64,000 nt of DNA from Bidens hawaiensis (lineage: Eukaryota; Streptophyta; Magnoliopsida; Asterales; Asteraceae), in the NCBI GenBank assembly GCA_021521415.1, contig JAIQDT010001130.1, positions 1 to 64,000 on the forward strand, given 5' to 3'. Of the stretch, positions 22,046-33,224 are shown one piece after another. The notes below the pieces were generated by a model, which worked only from the letters and a program-made list of their open reading frames with translations, searched no databases and was not told the DNA's origin. Made by a program: the position numbers and the translations under genes. Position 1 is the stretch's first letter. The number at the start of each line of letters is the position of its first letter.

Positions 22046-23804
22046 TGTCACACCCCAACCTAAGACGGAAATGCAGGGGCGTGATCCGATTGCTCACAGC
22101 TCGAAGATACTATTATAATTATAAATGACAATATCTAATTAATTATATTTATTCAAATAATACACACAATAACCAAATACAACAAAACCATTCAAATAAA
22201 TAAGTACAATCATTTAAATTCAAGTTTGTCTTCAATATAACCCTAATGTCTTTCTAAGTGTCCATCCGTCAACTCAGGCAACCTGCATATGCGTAGAAAA
22301 TGGAGTTTTGTCAACAAACATGTTGAGTGAGTTTACCACCAAGTTTTGACAACAAAAATAATGTTAATATAATAAATAAGCAAAAGGTAATAAATGTGGT
22401 AATGAAATCCAACCATAAGAAAATAAGTTGTCGATTAAACCATTGCCAAGTGAATCAGGCGCCGGTAAATCAACCATGAGCAAATAAATAGAATAAGACC
22501 ATTGCCAAGCGAATCGAGCGGTGGTCAATAGAATGAGAACCCTCTCCAAGGGGATATGTCAAACGATTGCATACAAAAACAAAAAATCCCCATAACAAAT
22601 AGATTTGATTAATCACACACAATTACACGTTGGCTATTAGTTGATATGTATGTATAGATATGTATATATATAGTATGATATACGCATATGTCCCCAAAAC
22701 GTTTTAGAAAAACTGAGTAAAATAGGGGAATGATAAAACTCACCTTAGTTTAAAGGCAAGTGAGTATAATTAAGAATAAACTAGTCAACGGATAAGCGAG
22801 TCGTCCAATACGCGTCAAACGAGATAACTGATCAGAACCTGAAACTTTGTGATATGAAACTATAAATAAAAATGAACTTAATTCCGCTGGAATCAATCCA
22901 AACGGATGAGTAGAACTCTAGTTATGTTGAATTAAACGTTTAAGCGAGCTGGTACTGACCAGAATCCGAACAGCGAGTCAGAAGTCAGGTTTTGGTCAGT
23001 AGCCTTAAAATTTTGTTACGAGAATAAAAGTCTTCTGGATCGAATGTTGGTTCTGACCAGAAGCATGAGAAATTGATTGGTCAAAGTTGTTGACTATTAT
23101 GCCCTTAAACGGGTTTGAGTCCAATTGACCACCGAGACTCCCTTAATCGGAAAAATTAATTGAGGGCTTTTGTTCTACAGATAAAAATCTACAATATTGA
23201 AGAAGACAACTTACCCGAACGATGAATGGAACAAGAGATAATTGAGGTCAAAGGGTCATGAAGCTTGAAAGTCAAACCATAGATGAAAGAAGAACAGACT
23301 TTATGAAATTGATATAGGGAATGGGAATTTCGTGGGATATAGGGTTGATGACTGGAAATCAGTAGTTATTAGGGTTTATATATGTGTTTTGATTAAATAT
23401 AATAGGTTATAGCTTGTTTATGAAGTAATTCGCTCGATTAGGAAACAATATAAGCTATTTAATGAGAAAATCTAGTTCAATAACTAACAAAATTTGGCTT
23501 GGACACCAAGAAAACGAAATTGGACCAGCTATAACATTTCTTGGAGTTTAAGTTTTGTTAATTTAATCGAAAATAGGAAAGAATTGGCAAAACTAGTCCC
23601 TGTAGTTCCCGAAAATGCGATTTTTAGCCGTTTTAAGCGATTTTAAAGGTTTCTAAGGGCTATTTGGCATAATTGAAAGTTATGAAATTATAAAATAAGT
23701 TAAACCAAGTTAATACCAATAAATACAAGTTTTAAATAGTTTGAAAGATCCGAATTACGTTCCCGAATTAGTTTAAACAAATATGAAAAATCCGAGATGT
23801 TACA
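22046..23804 (-). mobile_element. Solo LTR B (gypsy type), exact TSD TAACG
   Basis: Starts TGTCACACCCCAACC and ends GAGATGTTACA on the plus strand, inverted LTR termini. The 5-bp TSD TAACG lies at 22041-22045 and 23805-23809. Minus-strand reading places a TATA-like CACATATATAAACC at about 23375-23390. No PBS, PPT or pol is attached, so it is a 1759-bp solo LTR. Confidence 0.9.
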
Positions 23805-24043
23805 TAACGTATTCACCTGTAATTGTATTTTCTGAATGATGTGATGATCTTGTTTGAAAACCTTTGTGAATGAATGATATGTAGCCTATATATAAATAGG
23901 TTTATATAAATATCCGTATCATCTCTTGATCCAGCTACAGACCTTTAGTCTGATTTCGATAGCTTTAAACCATGACTGATCATTTGTTTGAATGAAATAT
24001 TTAGACATGTAGTCTTTCCATTTATTTAAAAATCATATGCTGA

Positions 24044-24261
24044 GTTTCTTCTTCATGAAGAAACATCTATTGATAGGTTTCTTCTTCAAGAAGGAACATT
24101 AAATGCTTATAACATTTGTATGTAAAATCTTACGTTTCTTAATCACGAAGAAACATAAATTTTTACTATATCTCTTACAAGTAATGTTTCTTAATTGTGA
24201 CGAGACTATTTCTGACTATATCTTCTTGTATAAAAACTTATGTTTCTTAATCATGAGAAAC
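24044..24261. repeat. Array of five GTTTCTT hairpins
   Basis: Five units start GTTTCTT at 24044, 24077, 24134, 24186 and 24242. The first has perfect 8-bp arms GTTTCTTC/GAAGAAAC. The second contains CTTCAAGAAG, the third pairs GTTTCTT with AAGAAAC and the fifth GTTTCTT with GAGAAAC. The fourth has lost pairing. TTCNNGAA cores in units 1 and 2 match the heat-shock element word. The array lies inside the minus-strand gypsy-type LTR. Confidence 0.75.
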
Positions 24262-24739
24262 ATTATTTTAGCTATACTATTTGTAATATAATTATGATCA
24301 AGGTTTGGGCTATACCCCCGACTATGGTCTAAGCCATATAAAATAATAAAATAATAACTTAAGAAGAACCCCTACCTTATGCGGGTATTCGGAGTTTTAT
24401 ATGCCTAAACTTGTACGGGCAGCACTTCTACTTTATATTGCATACTTGGGCTTAAACCGTCAGAACCTCGGGACTTGGGACTCTCGCTTTCTCTCTATTT
24501 ATTTTCTTGGCCGTTACCCCCATCATCACTCATTGCCCCTATACCTTTTTGTGTATATGCCCATATATATATATTTCTTATTTTGTCTCTCCGTTACACT
24601 CTCAATTCCTTTCCAACATAAAAATCTTTTATCTTTCACATGGATGGAATCTATTTATGTATATATTTCTAACTGAGGTTGGTTTACTTCATAGGGATAG
24701 GATGAGTAATACATAAATGGATATATGCTTTAGTGAGAA

Positions 24740-25900
24740 ATAGGTTAAAGAGCGTGTTTCATACGGGTGGAAAATATAATAATAATAAAAATAAAAAAAT
24801 TATTATATGTAATACGTAAATTCAATTGTTTCAGATAAATTTATGACATTTTCTTTTAAGTTTTTGATATATTATGCACTATATTTTAAGTTGAAAACCA
24901 AATCTTAATGTTTGATTTATTTAAAATAAAACATTTATACCAATATTGTTATATTAAATATTGTGTGTATAAAAATGATATTTATAACCAAATGTTCTCA
25001 CGGATTTAAAAATTAAATTTACAAAGACTAAGGTTTTGTTGTGAATGAAAATAAATAAAAATATATTATATTTTAAAATAAAGAGAGAAACGATGAATAA
25101 TTTTAAATGATTGTGTTAAAAAGATATGAGATGTTAAAGAAATATTGTGAATTATGAAAATGTTAACAATTAAACAATATTTTGGTTTTATACTTAAAGA
25201 GAAATCACATTTATATATGTTAAGTCAACAAATCAAACATAATTACTATTTTAGTGGAGTTGGTAATCCCATTTGGTTTGAAACATGTGGTATTGGGTTT
25301 GAAACCCGTATCTTACAATAATTTATTTTTTAAAATTGTATAAAGTATTACGGGTCATGGGTTATAATAGAAAAACGAATTATGTGTTATAATATAATAG
25401 GAAACAATGACATGCATCTACTTGACATTTTATGGGAAGTGCCTAGTTAAATGCTATTTAGACAACTTGTGTTGCTTTAAAAGTATAGTTAGATTAGACA
25501 TATTTGAGATTAGTGTTAATAATTTAAAATGTGGCATCATTCAGCGAAATCCACATAGATTCTTTAAACGCATTTATTTAATTACTATATATAAAAATGA
25601 AAGGTTATCACTTAACGTAGCATTTATATTATTTTATACATATGTTAATAATACACTCTATATATATATATATATATATATATTAATTATTTGTTCAATG
25701 TTTGAAAAATAAACATTCGTTTAAATATCTCGAAACACAAATAATTCTTTCTTCTGTTTAAACACTCGAGTAACAATATTTCCAATATAAACCGAAATAC
25801 ATATTATTTATATTCATATGTGTATATTTGGACCCGCTTCTTATGTCATTGTTTTTTTTTATCCTTTCAACTTTTAAAGTTGACATTTTTACCCAAAATT
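24740..25900. other. Very AT-rich part of the minus-strand LTR
   Basis: By position this would be the U3 side of the LTR at 21296-25925, but it is longer and more AT-rich than the matching part of the copy at 41738. A hidden insertion is possible. A (TA)n run lies at about 25662-25683. No gene is seen. Confidence 0.35.
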
Positions 25901-26018
25901 AATATGGGATTTTCCGGATGTTACATACCGCTTCTATCGTCGTTATACGCCTAAAATGGCGACCACCGTGGAGAGACTGTGCGGATCAACTTCCTCATCG
26001 TCAAATTGCCCTCTTATT

Positions 26019-26055
26019 GACTTGAGGACAAGTCATGTCTCCGGACCGGAAGTAT
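26019..26055 (+). promoter_or_regulatory. 3' end of X internal region with TTGAGGACAAG word
   Basis: CTTGAGGACAAG (26019-26030) followed by a purine-rich GGACCGGAAG tract precedes the 3' LTR, as in Tat/Athila-type elements where a GAGGACAAG word comes before the polypurine tract. Confidence 0.5.
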
Positions 26056-26277
26056 TGATAGAAACCTGGTCCGTGTCAATAACCATAATGGCAAACGGGT
26101 TAAGTCAACTAAAGAATATATTTGTAAGGCCAATATTTATGACCTGCCACTCGTTAAATATATTATGGTCAAGTTAATAATTAAAGTGGGCGAGAAATCC
26201 GAACACGAGACGAGAGCTTCGGTGCTCGAGTTTAGCTTCAGCGGGGGGAAAGATCTTCTAGAATGTTTTTATTTGGC

Positions 26278-26287
26278 TATAAATAGT
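26278..26287 (+). promoter_or_regulatory. TATA box in the 5' LTR of Y
   Basis: GGCTATAAATAG, conserved in the 3' LTR at 35302-35312. Confidence 0.7.
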
Positions 26288-26330
26288 ACTTTACTAGTCA
26301 TATGTATGTGTGTTTTTAATGGTTTAAATC

Positions 26331-26362
26331 ACCCACCCAAGGGGAGCTCACCTTGGGTGGGT
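26331..26362 (+). other. 12-bp stem-loop in the LTR of Y, just behind the TATA box
   Basis: ACCCACCCAAGG and CCTTGGGTGGGT pair perfectly around an 8-base loop, about 45 bases downstream of the TATA box. The 3' LTR copy keeps most of the stem with a mismatch and altered loop. Confidence 0.7.
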
Positions 26363-26972
26363 TCGTTTCGTTTATTATATTGTAAGACCCTGAATCCCGG
26401 GCATCCCACAGTTGGTAATCATTTTAAAAACTTATAAAAATTTAAAACCAAGAAAATTTCGTTTTATTTAAAAACTGATTCAGAGTAAATAACAGCGGAA
26501 TAATAAGTGTCAAGATTCCCAAAAACTTAACAAAATTTTAACCCAAAGCAACTCGTTTTATTTGAAAACCAGTTCAGAGTATAAGATCAACGGAAAATCA
26601 TAAGTACTAAAACAAGTTCCCAAAAACCAGGAAAATATGCCCAAAACCAAATTTAAATACGTTTAATAATAAATGAAAATAACCAGTCTTCATTATTAAT
26701 TTTCCCGACTAGCTATGCCTTCAACCGACCGAGTAGTCTCGAGCACGTCCAAGCGGTAAACATCCTCCTCTTAACCTGAAACTCACACTAACATACACAC
26801 AAAGTCAGCTTGAGCTGAGTGAGTTCAAGTTTTAATAATCGACATTTATATAAAACATTACAAGAGTTTAAATATAATACGGGATATGAGCAGTTAGGCC
26901 ATAATAAACGATAAGTAGTCATACTTATATATCTATATAATTATATCCATATGCATAACATCCAAGTAATAA

Positions 26973-27079
26973 CATCAGGGTCGAGCACACGTACAACCCA
27001 AACACGTAACATTCCATCCGATTAATAACATCAGGGTCGAGCACATGTACAACCCAAACACGTAACATTCCATCCGATA
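26973..27079 (+). repeat. 54-bp tandem repeat, two copies, in solo LTR C
   Basis: Both units contain ACATCAGGGTCGAGCACA, TACAACCCAAACACG and CATTCCATCCGAT, with only single-base differences. Confidence 0.85.
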
Positions 27080-27220
27080 GTGATCATGCCACACGAGCCT
27101 CCCCCCTTACGGGCTTTCCAGGGCCCACCACAGGATTTTAGAACCTGAGTAGTATAGATTGGCCCGGCCAAGATCACCACTCACCGTATGCAAACACAAA
27201 GTAGGCATACGCAAACATCC

Positions 27221-27490
27221 TTAGTCGATAACGACTAATTAGCATCGCTAATCATTGGCCATAAAGTAACGCATGTATAAACATACGTATATATATCATT
27301 CCAAGAAATACCATACATATATATAACTACTTAACATCACTAATCATAGGCTATAAAGTAACGTATGAGTAAACGTACGTATATATATCATTCCACGAAA
27401 TACCATACTACAAGTAAGCCTATGGGTCATAAGGTAACACATGCATGCACCTACATATATTTATATATCACTCCAATATATACCATAACA
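27221..27490 (+). repeat. Three diverged tandem units of about 110 bp in solo LTR C
   Basis: Each unit has a CTAATCAT/CCTATGG start, AAAGTAACGCATG/AAGGTAACACATG, a TATATATCA run and CCAAGAAATACCATA or a variant. The first is preceded by the hairpin TTAGTCG-ATAA-CGACTAA (27221-27238). Confidence 0.7.
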
Positions 27491-29470
27491 CAAGTAAGCT
27501 TATGCAAAATCATTTAAACGGTTTATCAAGTAAAATCAGTTCGGTGTGTATGCTAGCCCAAAACTTGAAAAGAGTGAAAAGGGGCATCATGAACTCACTG
27601 ACACAAGGCACAAAGTCACCACGAGATAGAGAATCCCTAAGTACTCCCACAAATCAAACGCCTATCAGATTACGAACAATAATTACTAATGAGCCGAATC
27701 AACTCGTTTATCCTACGAGGTGTTCTAACAGGGTTTGAGTTACCTAAGCCTCATCCTTACCAATTTCATTACATCAGCCCCCGGGGCCTTATATTTACCA
27801 AAACCACCCATAGATAAACCCGAAAATAGAGACTTCCCAAATTACCCCCGGAAGTGCTAAGTGAGACGAATATGTGCGTTTATGAGTTGTTTAGGCACTT
27901 AACATCCAACTCAGCCCCGTGTGGACCAAATTCAATAAAATCACAGCCGACAAGTCCACACGACACCGCACGAGTTGGATGGGTCGGTAAATCGCAAGCA
28001 CAACGCACAAACTACCAATAAACGCGAATTTGCGTTGTACCGACCCGTTTGAGTAACCGACAACCTATTCAGCCCCAATACTTAAAAAAATAATTTTCCA
28101 ACGGGCCGTACATCAAACCGAAGCTACCCGAACTAAATTGGTCGTTAATTACTTCAACCCTTGCGTTAAACGCAGCAATTCACTATTCTAGACAACCGAA
28201 TACTAACTTTCAATCTACCACTAGTTGACCAATCAAACGAATACCAATGCGCACGATTTTAAAGTATGATATATTGGACATGCCTAAGAAGATTATGGAG
28301 CAAGAACCTCAATCAAAACAGCCCCGAAAGTGCTCAAAAGGACAGCCACCTGGTAAGCCTAAAACGAACTTATCGATCAATACGAGAATAAAATGCAGAT
28401 TTTAGCATGCGAAGATTCATTTTATTACATAGGAAAACCAACGAAATAAATTATGACAGAGTTTAATAAATCTTAGGCTTTCAAAAATATTTTTTTTATA
28501 TTTTTTCAATGCACAAAAAAATCATAAAAATTCCTCCAACATAGAAAGGTACTTGCAGCTATTTCAGTGCGCAACAAAATGGTTTTATTTTTATAAAATC
28601 ATTACCAAACCAAATTAAACGACTCTAATTGGTTTTGATTCCTAAATCAAAATATTAAATTCCAGAAGTAGAACCAACTAATTTGGACTTGTTGAAAAAG
28701 AGTTATGATGTCGGGAAGACAGCCTAGAATCTGTCATCCCGCATCAGCTTTGACACTCGATCTTATAAAATCATAAAAACCACTCAAATCTTATCCAAAA
28801 ATTATAATATTATACCTTTCTGAAAACTAGACTCAAAGTATAACATCATAGAAACAAGAATAGATCAAAAGCAATAATTTTTCATCGAGTTACAGACCGA
28901 GCAATAAACGAGTACGAATCTGTCAGAAACTGTTATAATCAAAACTCAACCCTAACATGTTCAACAAAGGGTTTAAGGGTGAAAAAGAGTTGTATTAGGG
29001 TAGGACCGACCTTGAATTAGTCTCGGGAGGCTGGAGAATGGCTGGAGCTTGCACAAAATCGAGGATAGGGAGCTGCTACTACTGCCGATCGTAACTAGAG
29101 AGAGAGAGGGAAGCAACTTAGGGTTTTTTTTTATATTAAAATGTTACACCTAGGCCCTCCAACTTGTAAAACGTAATATCTTGGGCCAAAAGTTGAGTAG
29201 CACGACTTAAATGAATGACAAGGAGGTCCCCGAGGAAGGCTAGATCGAGTCTCGGTAAAAATACAAACTCTACAACACATAGATCGTTTTAACGAAAATT
29301 TGCGGGTGTTACATATATAATTCATCTTTCGAAAGAGACAACGGAGTTGTTCACTATTTATATTATCATTATATTATTTTGTTTGATCGTTTGATTTCAC
29401 CGCACCCGTCTCGAGCGTTCATCAAGAACAAAATCTGTTCGTTGTTGGATCCGGTTTCGGAACCTAAAAT

Positions 29471-29482
29471 TGGTATCAGAGC
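29471..29482 (+). promoter_or_regulatory. Primer-binding site of Y (initiator tRNA-Met)
   Basis: TGGTATCAGAGC, the canonical word complementary to the 3' end of plant initiator tRNA-Met, two bases behind the 5' LTR. Confidence 0.9.
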
Positions 29483-29904
29483 GGGTCAAATCAATTGATT
29501 CAACTTATTTCTTGATATTCGGGTTCTAATTCCGTGATTAGCCGAACCAAGACGTTAATTTCTTGAAGACACGTTGAAGTTTTGAAAATAAGTTTGAAGA
29601 TCTTGGAAATAAAATTGGAAATAATCATGCTAGGAGTTTGTCTTTGTAGATCCGATGTTTCGGGACCGTTCCGCCATATGCCGAAATTCCGGCGAGCCTA
29701 CGGTTCTTTTCTGGCGACGATTCTAGAGATTGGAGACGTAAAAATAAAACTCTGATATTTGGTGAATGTCGGTTATCTCGATTTGTTGCAACTATGGGAT
29801 GAAGACTGTGGCAAGTGACCGGGTGGCCGGAATCCGGTTTTCTGGCTTTGGTGTGCGCCGGTGATATGTGGTGGCTGGTTCATAGTGGATATCACTTGGC
29901 GGCT

Positions 29905-31535
29905 TGATATAACGTTTAATATACAAAAATCCCATGTACATTTTATTCAATATTTTATTAATTTTGTTTGGTTTTATGTAAGATTTGTATAATACCACCG
30001 TGTTTTTATATTTTAGGTTCCGGGTTTCAATTGTGGTAAAAAGAGGGCAAAAAACAAGCAAAAACCAGCCAAACCGGAGAACCGGAGCATCAACAAACGA
30101 AGTGGACCAGATCATGAATGAACCGGACGTGACCAGGCCAGTCCCCCTCCCCTTTGACAGAGCGCCGTGCGACGGAAAGAGAGGACGCCCGCCGCGCCGC
30201 ACTGTGGGCCTGTTTCCAAAATCTTCTATACCATTTTTAGGGTTTGGGCTTCTATTTCCTATATAAAGACCCTTAAACTCAACCTTAAACGTACCCTGAA
30301 GATTGCAACTTTTGAAGGTTTTGGCTCCAAAATCTTCCATCCGAATTTGTGGAGTTCCAAGGCTTAGGATTGCAACTTTTGAAGGTTTTAGAGTTGAAGA
30401 ATCATTCGGTGGAGTGCTCATTGTCTGAAGACGAAGAACACGGGTTCTATCTTTTATTTTCTTTCGTTTTCCTTTATTAACACCATGAATTTGATTGTTT
30501 CTTTTAAATTTAAGATGCTTTGCTAAATTGCATGAACTACTTAGGTATATGATGAACCTATTTTGACGTTGTGATTTAACTTGGGATTATCTATCGTTAT
30601 GGTTTTATGATTTAGTAAAAGGTATAATTATATTAAATTGATGCATATAGATACTTAGGATTGTTTGATGAGTTTTATTCCATAGTTTCCTTGATTATTG
30701 TTTGTCATATGATAGGTTGCTATTAAGTCAATTACTTTGTGTTCTTGCTTATTTTATGATTGATTTCGCGATAAGATCATAGGAATAATATTGTCGAATA
30801 AACCTAAGTGTGTTGCTAACCTAAAATCTGTAAAGTGCTAGGTTATTGATAGATCTCTATTATTTAATCTTGCTAGATTTAGTTCATCATAAGGAGTCTG
30901 TATAGGTTTTATTATTTAATATTGTCTATTGAATCAATTAAATATATTAAATTGTCTTTGATTTCCGTGCCATAAGGTAAGATTTCATATAAAAGAACTA
31001 AGTCATAATTATTTAGGTGACCGTAAGAAAACTTGATTTTTAATACCGGTGTGCGTTTAAACTTATTAGAAACCCATAGGTGTCTTCTTGAGAAGGGTCA
31101 GGGGTCATGTTCTGGTTTTCTCTTAAGTGTCTATTTTACGATCCCAGTCCATAAACAAATTTTTTTCCGGTTAATTAAAAACTAAAATTTGGGGGATTCT
31201 AGCCTAGGTAGTTTTACATCATCATCTGATTTAATCAACAAACTTGTGCTTTTGTTTAATTTACTTGTTTTCTTAAATTAGTTTTAAATTAGTATTTTAC
31301 TTAAAACCCCCTCAAAAAAATATAAATTAATAAGTCGTGTCTGTATTTGAGTCCAATTTGCTAATAAACATAATTTAGAGAGTCTCGTGGATTCGATATC
31401 CGGACTTACTTAGCTTTAATAGAGTCGATCGTTTCACTTGCCGGTTAGTAATTTAGTCGAGTTTTAGAGAGTATAGAGTATTACTTAGTGTCTGTTAATT
31501 TAGTTAATAATTATTAAACTACTTTTAGCACATCA
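29905..31535 (+). mobile_element. Solo LTR D (Tat/Ogre-like) inside Y, exact TSD CGGCT
   Basis: Starts TGATATAACG and ends AGCACATCA. The TSD CGGCT lies at 29900-29904 and 31536-31540. Length 1631 bp. CTATATAAAG at 30259-30268 is a good TATA box, followed by a leader-like region with a repeated GATTGCAACTTTTGAAGG word (30300 and 30368). Long frames crossing it on either strand do not resemble retroelement proteins. Confidence 0.9.
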
Positions 31536-31540
31536 CGGCT

Positions 31541-32418
31541 AAAGTTATTGAGAACCGGAACATTTTTCCAGTGACGATTTTCGGCGGTCGTCAATTTCTG
31601 CATATTTTTTTAATGGTTGTTAAGGTTATCTGTGAAGAACGATGGTGATGAATATATGTTGATTTTTGGTGTTCGAAGATAACGATGGTGATGATTGAAA
31701 GGTGTTGTTGCCGGAACACGATTTCCTGACGACGGATGGCCGGTGATAGCGGTGAAGACAGTGGCTTCATATTGCTATTGTCCACGAAAGAAGGGAGGTC
31801 GTATGGTGGCGGCCACTGGCTGTGGTATTATATGATGATGACGATGATGTGTGTTTGATGATGATGTATCATGGATCATATGAATCATGATGTATGGTAG
31901 ATGATGGAACATGGTGACCAAGGGAAATGGCAGATTTGTGGCTAGGGTTCAAGATGGGAATTTTCATTTTCACCAATGCTGGTGTGGGCTTGAATGGATT
32001 GCAACTTGTGTCTCATGTTTTTTTTTAAATAATGTTTTGGGCCAACAGCAAACAAAGGTAATGATTTTTAACAACTTGGTTAATGCTTGCAAAAGATAAT
32101 GAACAGAACCAAATTTTTGAAGACATTTTATGGGCCGAGTAAATGGGTTATTCGAGTTAACCAAACCGAAGAAAGTCAAAATTGATCGGATTTTCGTTAT
32201 TGTTTAACCGTGTTCAAAGCTTTTTATTTCTATGGCCTTTGAGAAGTTGGATCCGAAAAGTGAACTTCGAACGAATTAATAAGCTTTGTCATTTGACCGT
32301 TGAATTCAGTAATTTGAAATCTATTTGTGGATATTCGAGCTCTTCTCAACCAATATTGCTTATGATCCGAGAGAATGGATAAAGAAGCGAGAATTTATTC
32401 ATGTATGAATTAGGTGGG
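31541..32418 (+). other. Internal region of Y, non-coding
   Basis: GATGATG-rich and GGCGG-rich DNA between solo LTR D and the minus-strand insertion E. Frames are short and carry no known domain. Confidence 0.5.
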
Positions 32419-33224
32419 TGATGCTAGACTGTCGCTATCTAGTCAAAAACTATTAATTCAGTGTTCCTAATCACATAAGCAAGCTAGGGTAAGTAGGGTG
32501 TCGAACCACGAGGAGTATGTGGTCAGTGTGTAGTGAAACTGATTCCTAACATTATGAAGTAGTTCAAGTAAAGTTCTGATCACACTAGCAAACAGTTTGG
32601 TTTTATACTAAACAAACAAGTAATCGAGTATTTAATCAATCAGACAAAGCAAATCACACCCGGGAATCCAAGTACGTAACCTAACAGCAAACTCATGCAA
32701 CTTAACATCTCTCGGGCTTCGGTTATGATGTAATAGGACATGGATGATGCCTAGAGATGATTGGAAGTGATAATGGCTCTCCTTGCTGCTCTAAAAATCG
32801 CCTGGAAGGTGAAGAATAGCGTCTCGGGCCGTCAAGATGTAATATATGAAAAAACCCTAACTTTCATGATTCTTGGGACCATCGCGTAGCGCGATGGTCT
32901 CCTCTCCTGGTCCATCGCGCTACGCGATGGACCAAAGTCAACGCAGTCTAATTTATAGGGCATCGCGTAGCGCGATGCCCCACCTTCAACACCCGTCGCG
33001 CTACGCGATAGGTCTCTTCAGTCAGCAAGTCTATTTAAGTGCCTCGGTTCGCGTGCTGGACCTCCCGGGTCTTCATTCCATGCTCATACAGGTCCAAATT
33101 AAGCGCGTTAAGTACCTGTGACCTGAAACACAATAAACATGTATGAAGTACCAAAGTTCCTAAACTAAACGAGTAAAACGAATAAATTAACATACTAATA
33201 TATGTACAAATAAACCGAACATCA
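32419..33224 (-). mobile_element. LTR of minus-strand Tat/Athila-like element E
   Basis: Plus-strand ends TGATGCTAGAC and CGAACATCA. In minus orientation it starts TGATGTTCGG, carries CCCTATAAAT (32960-32951) as TATA box and ends GTCTAGCATCA. Just outside its plus-strand right end (minus-strand upstream) lies AAGTGTGGGGATG, a polypurine tract preceded by GAAGGCAAGCAAAAG. So this is the 3' LTR of an element read on the minus strand. Confidence 0.75.
32877..33013. repeat. Four CGCG-N3-CGCG hairpins in LTR E
   Basis: Units at 32877-32899 (GACCATCGCG-TAG-CGCGATGGTC), 32909-32933 (11-bp arms GGTCCATCGCG/CGCGATGGACC, loop CTA), 32958-32980 (GGGCATCGCG-TAG-CGCGATGCCC) and 32991-33013 (arms ACCCGTCGCG/CGCGATAGGT, two mismatches, loop CTA). 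Outer base pairs differ between units yet remain paired in the first three. Loops alternate TAG and CTA. The TATA box sits beside units 2 and 3. Confidence 0.9.

Larger units (their letters stand above)
21296..25925 (-). mobile_element. Gypsy-type LTR on the minus strand inside X, itself split by a solo LTR
   Basis: The plus-strand left end TGTCACACCCCGACTTAG and right end GGATGTTACA are the inverted termini of a minus-strand LTR. Its minus-strand 3' part matches the solo LTR at 41738-43679 (ACCAACT.TGAGTCAC, then CCTAGGC before GGGTGTGACA, and the CCCCCGACTA/TAGTCGGGGG block). The 5' parts differ, so the families are related and not identical. Removing the nested solo LTR leaves about 2.9 kb. 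The flanking pentamers TATTT and TACCG do not match, so the insertion event is not proven. Confidence 0.6.
26381..29313 (-). mobile_element. Solo LTR C (gypsy type) nested in the 5' LTR of Y, exact TSD TATAT
   Basis: Plus-strand ends TGTAAGACCC and GCGGGTGTTACA are inverted LTR termini. The TSD TATAT lies at 26376-26380 and 29314-29318. The Y LTR sequence resumes exactly beyond it. Length 2933 bp. Minus-strand reading gives TGTAACACCCGC at the start and a TATA-like TTAATATAAAAA near 29139-29128. No internal domain is attached. Confidence 0.9.

Noticed and set aside
24740..25900. Additional Helitron inside the minus-strand gypsy-type LTR
   Set aside because: AT-rich texture and a CATACGGGTGG word are suggestive, but neither a TC start nor a hairpin with CTRR end could be placed.
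29792..30421. 209-codon minus-strand frame
   Set aside because: It crosses the boundary of solo LTR D into element Y and shows no retroelement or host protein motif.
32877..33013. Possible CRISPR-like array
   Set aside because: The units are palindromes with different flanks and unequal spacing in a plant LTR; there are no repeat-spacer units or cas genes.
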